A stretch of 64,000 bases of DNA, taken from NCBI GenBank assembly GCA_963169105.1, contig OY720633.1, positions 143,799,200 through 143,863,199 on the forward strand, in the 5' to 3' direction. Within the stretch, counting starts at the first letter, position 1. Each line of letters begins with the position of its first letter. Of this stretch, positions 61,641 through 64,000 are shown one piece after another. The notes under the pieces were generated by a model. That model did no database searches. It was not told where the DNA came from and saw nothing but the letters and a program-made list of their open reading frames with translations. Both the position numbers and the translations under genes were made by a program. The stretch comes from Ceriagrion tenellum (Eukaryota; Arthropoda; Insecta; Odonata; Coenagrionidae).

Positions 61641-64000
61641 CAATTTATGAGGGGCTATAATATCGAGTAGGAAAATTAAATGCAATTCATTTGCATTCGT
61701 GCATACGCTTGGGGCATTGAGGGGGGAATAAGTGACGTACTACGATAAGTCGTTCCTCCTTTTTTATGGGCATCATCGTAAAGACAGGACCGAGCCATAA
61801 GCAATATCTCTTCTCGTCCAACCAGAGTGAATGCAGCTATTTCTCCATGTTATGGGTGGGTATTGCTAATCCATCCTTGGAGAAAATGAGGTCAGAGAAA
61901 AACTTATCCAGCATAATATTTGAAAATACTAAGGTAGTCATAATTTACTTTGCATTATATGTAAGCTGATATTATTTCCCAGCTCGCTAAAGTTTTCTTC
62001 TACATACATATTTATGAATATAATCTTCTAGATAGATAATCATTTATCGTTTTTAGCCTTCAATTTATCACCCTTCTCTTTGTTTTTTCTCAATAATTTT
62101 TTGAATGTCACTTTTCTTGCTAATGAATGTTTCCATAAATGTCCCTTGTCATTTCTTTCGTTTGTATAGTTTTGTTTAGCACGTGTTGAAGCTCAAACAA
62201 GTAGTTTTTACACAGTCTTAAATTTAAATTTCTGAGTCATTAGAATTCAGAGTCTCTTCTTGCTTCTTTCCCTTCTTCAAAATATCACTTCTTCGAATGA
62301 TATTGTGCCCAAAAACTTTTCCCTAAATGGCCAATTCCTTCTTGGTTGGGTAACGTTTACTATGCTACATTCACCAGCTATATCATTAGGATATATGGAA
62401 GTATTCCTTGATACCTTAAGCAATTGGTGCGATGTTTTGTAACGTACATTCCCTTCTATCCTCTCCTAATAATGTGCACTATAGTGTGCTGAGTTTATAA
62501 GTTCTCTCGTCCTCATCAAACCTCCTTAGCGAAAAATGCTTTCTCTTAGTTAGATTATTAGCAATATTTTTACTAATCTGAGATAAAACATTTTCTTAGA
62601 AACGTAGTTATTGTCAGCAACAATTTGATTGTTAAATAAACCCTTATGGTTGAGATTAATCTCATTGACTTTAAAACGAAATGCCGTGATTTTTGTGGAT
62701 CAGTGGTCTGTGTCACGTACCTGCTGTACCTTAGGCAATATTCCACATTGTGGCATGTACAGACTTATAGCTTTTGATGGGTTATAATTCATGCATGTGA
62801 CGTTGCACGGAGAAATATTAGTCGAATTTTCAATATTTATTATTCAAGCAAAATCAGTTTACCAAAAATAATGTCTAGACTAATTAGGGGACAGGCGATG
62901 GCGACCTTCGTTGAGTTTGATGGATAAAATTATTTAAAACCAGCTTGTTACTTGCATCAATGAATTCTGTTTGATGATCCAAAGGATTACGTATTTGGAA
63001 GATGGTGTGGACATTTCACTCATTTCCACGATTACATAAATTAAAATTGGGGATACCCTTCCTCAAATGGGCTGCACATAGCTGCTTATCTTTGAAAACG
63101 ATGGAGTAGTTACTACTTTCCCCAATTGGTGAGGAAGCTCAGTCATGGCACGTATTTTACAATACCTTTGCATTTCATTTGTGATTTGAGAAATGTGTTT
63201 AAATCCATTAAATCTCTTTTCTAGTTCTTAAAGCATTATATGAAAATATTACCGCTTCTAATAAAATGGAAGTGAATCATTGTTTTCTCTAGTTAGTTGT
63301 ACTTGATGGATTGCCAATAGTGATTGATGTAGCCTTTTTGTTGCTGGTCGATCTGTTGTAGATATTTGCTATATACTGACTGCTATATTCCATATCACGT
63401 TGCAGCATTAAGGGATTGGACTACTTGATAGGTAAACCACCTCAGAATCGTATGCGTTATGTAATACTACGTGATGTGTGTCATTTTATTTGGGCAATAT
63501 TAGAAAAGTATAACAACGTGAGAGGTTAATGATAACTTTTTGCGATTAGAATGGACGTTAAATACAGTGATCCGAAACAATGCAACCTTATTTTCTTCTG
63601 ATTTATATCTCCCTTTAATTTTTTACCCGGTGATGGCTACTAAGCCCACCTGCGTGATCCGCTTATCATCTACCTAATTGGGGCGAATCAGCCGAAATTG
63701 GTTGCATTGTGGAAAACATAACGGAAAAGTCAAACGTTTAGGTATTCATCAAATTATTGAAATTGTTGAAAATTAATATAATAACTTTTAAAAATAATTG
63801 AGAAACACAAAGTGAGATCTTCAACGTATGGTTGTGCCGCGTTTCAAACATGCAAAGTGCGTGTGAGTTCTATAATTGCCATTCAATGGCTGTGGTTACC
63901 AAGTTTTGAATTTCGTTTCACTTTACCGATCAGTTTAGGCAATTATACAAAGAAAACAAGCTATGAAACAATGCTAAGGTTTTATATACTCATCTACTCC
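61641..64000. other. Stretch without recognised features
   Basis: AT-rich to the end of the window. Frames of 60-67 codons only, with no recognised domain or RNA. Confidence 0.55.

Overview
The window looks like AT-rich nuclear DNA from an animal, most likely an arthropod and plausibly an insect. The reasons are: no long open reading frames or operon-like packing in 64 kb; decayed non-LTR retrotransposon (LINE) tails; a decayed mariner transposase; tRNA-derived SINE-like pieces; and short inverted-repeat elements. The species cannot be fixed from the sequence. I found no convincing host protein-coding gene, rRNA gene or intact tRNA gene. The window is either intergenic or lies inside a very large intron; which one cannot be told. 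Most open frames are composition artefacts of pyrimidine-rich blocks or lie inside transposon relics.

Layout. 1-5100: mostly unique AT-rich DNA with a CT-rich block (about 1640-2060) and a SINE-like piece (about 3035-3200). 5113-5595: minus-strand LINE 3' end with a TAA-type tail. 5600-13100: no recognisable gene; CT-rich blocks near 8460 and 12180. 13121-17157: a cluster of small elements, namely two inverted-repeat elements (13121-13255 and 14672-14795), a possible SINE remnant near 15330, a C-rich block (16055-16255) and a clean TA-flanked MITE (16850-17157). 20040-20390: an unexplained CpG-rich patch. 22681-22746: a GA microsatellite. 23286-23472: a near-perfect 85-bp foldback whose arms carry hammerhead-ribozyme-like motifs on both strands. 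23473-38690: about 15 kb with almost nothing recognisable except short hairpins. 38690-41360: CT-rich blocks flanking a LINE C-terminal relic (40251-40760, minus). 44895-45939: mariner transposase relic (minus) with many stops. 48237-48545: another LINE C-terminal relic (minus). 52685-52916: an older, degenerate foldback carrying the same hammerhead-like arrangement. 54835-55010: SINE-like piece. 58982-59830: a directly repeated segment of about 98 bp. 61332-61640: LINE C-terminal zinc-knuckle-like relic (plus).

No genes here work together as a pathway. The biology on view is the remains of several transposon classes. The most interesting signal is a recurring arrangement found inside independent foldback elements: CTGATGA, one extra base, a short stem, then GAAAC. 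It resembles the hammerhead motifs reported in Penelope-like retroelements. Catalytic activity is unproven, and each copy departs from the consensus in ways noted in the entries.
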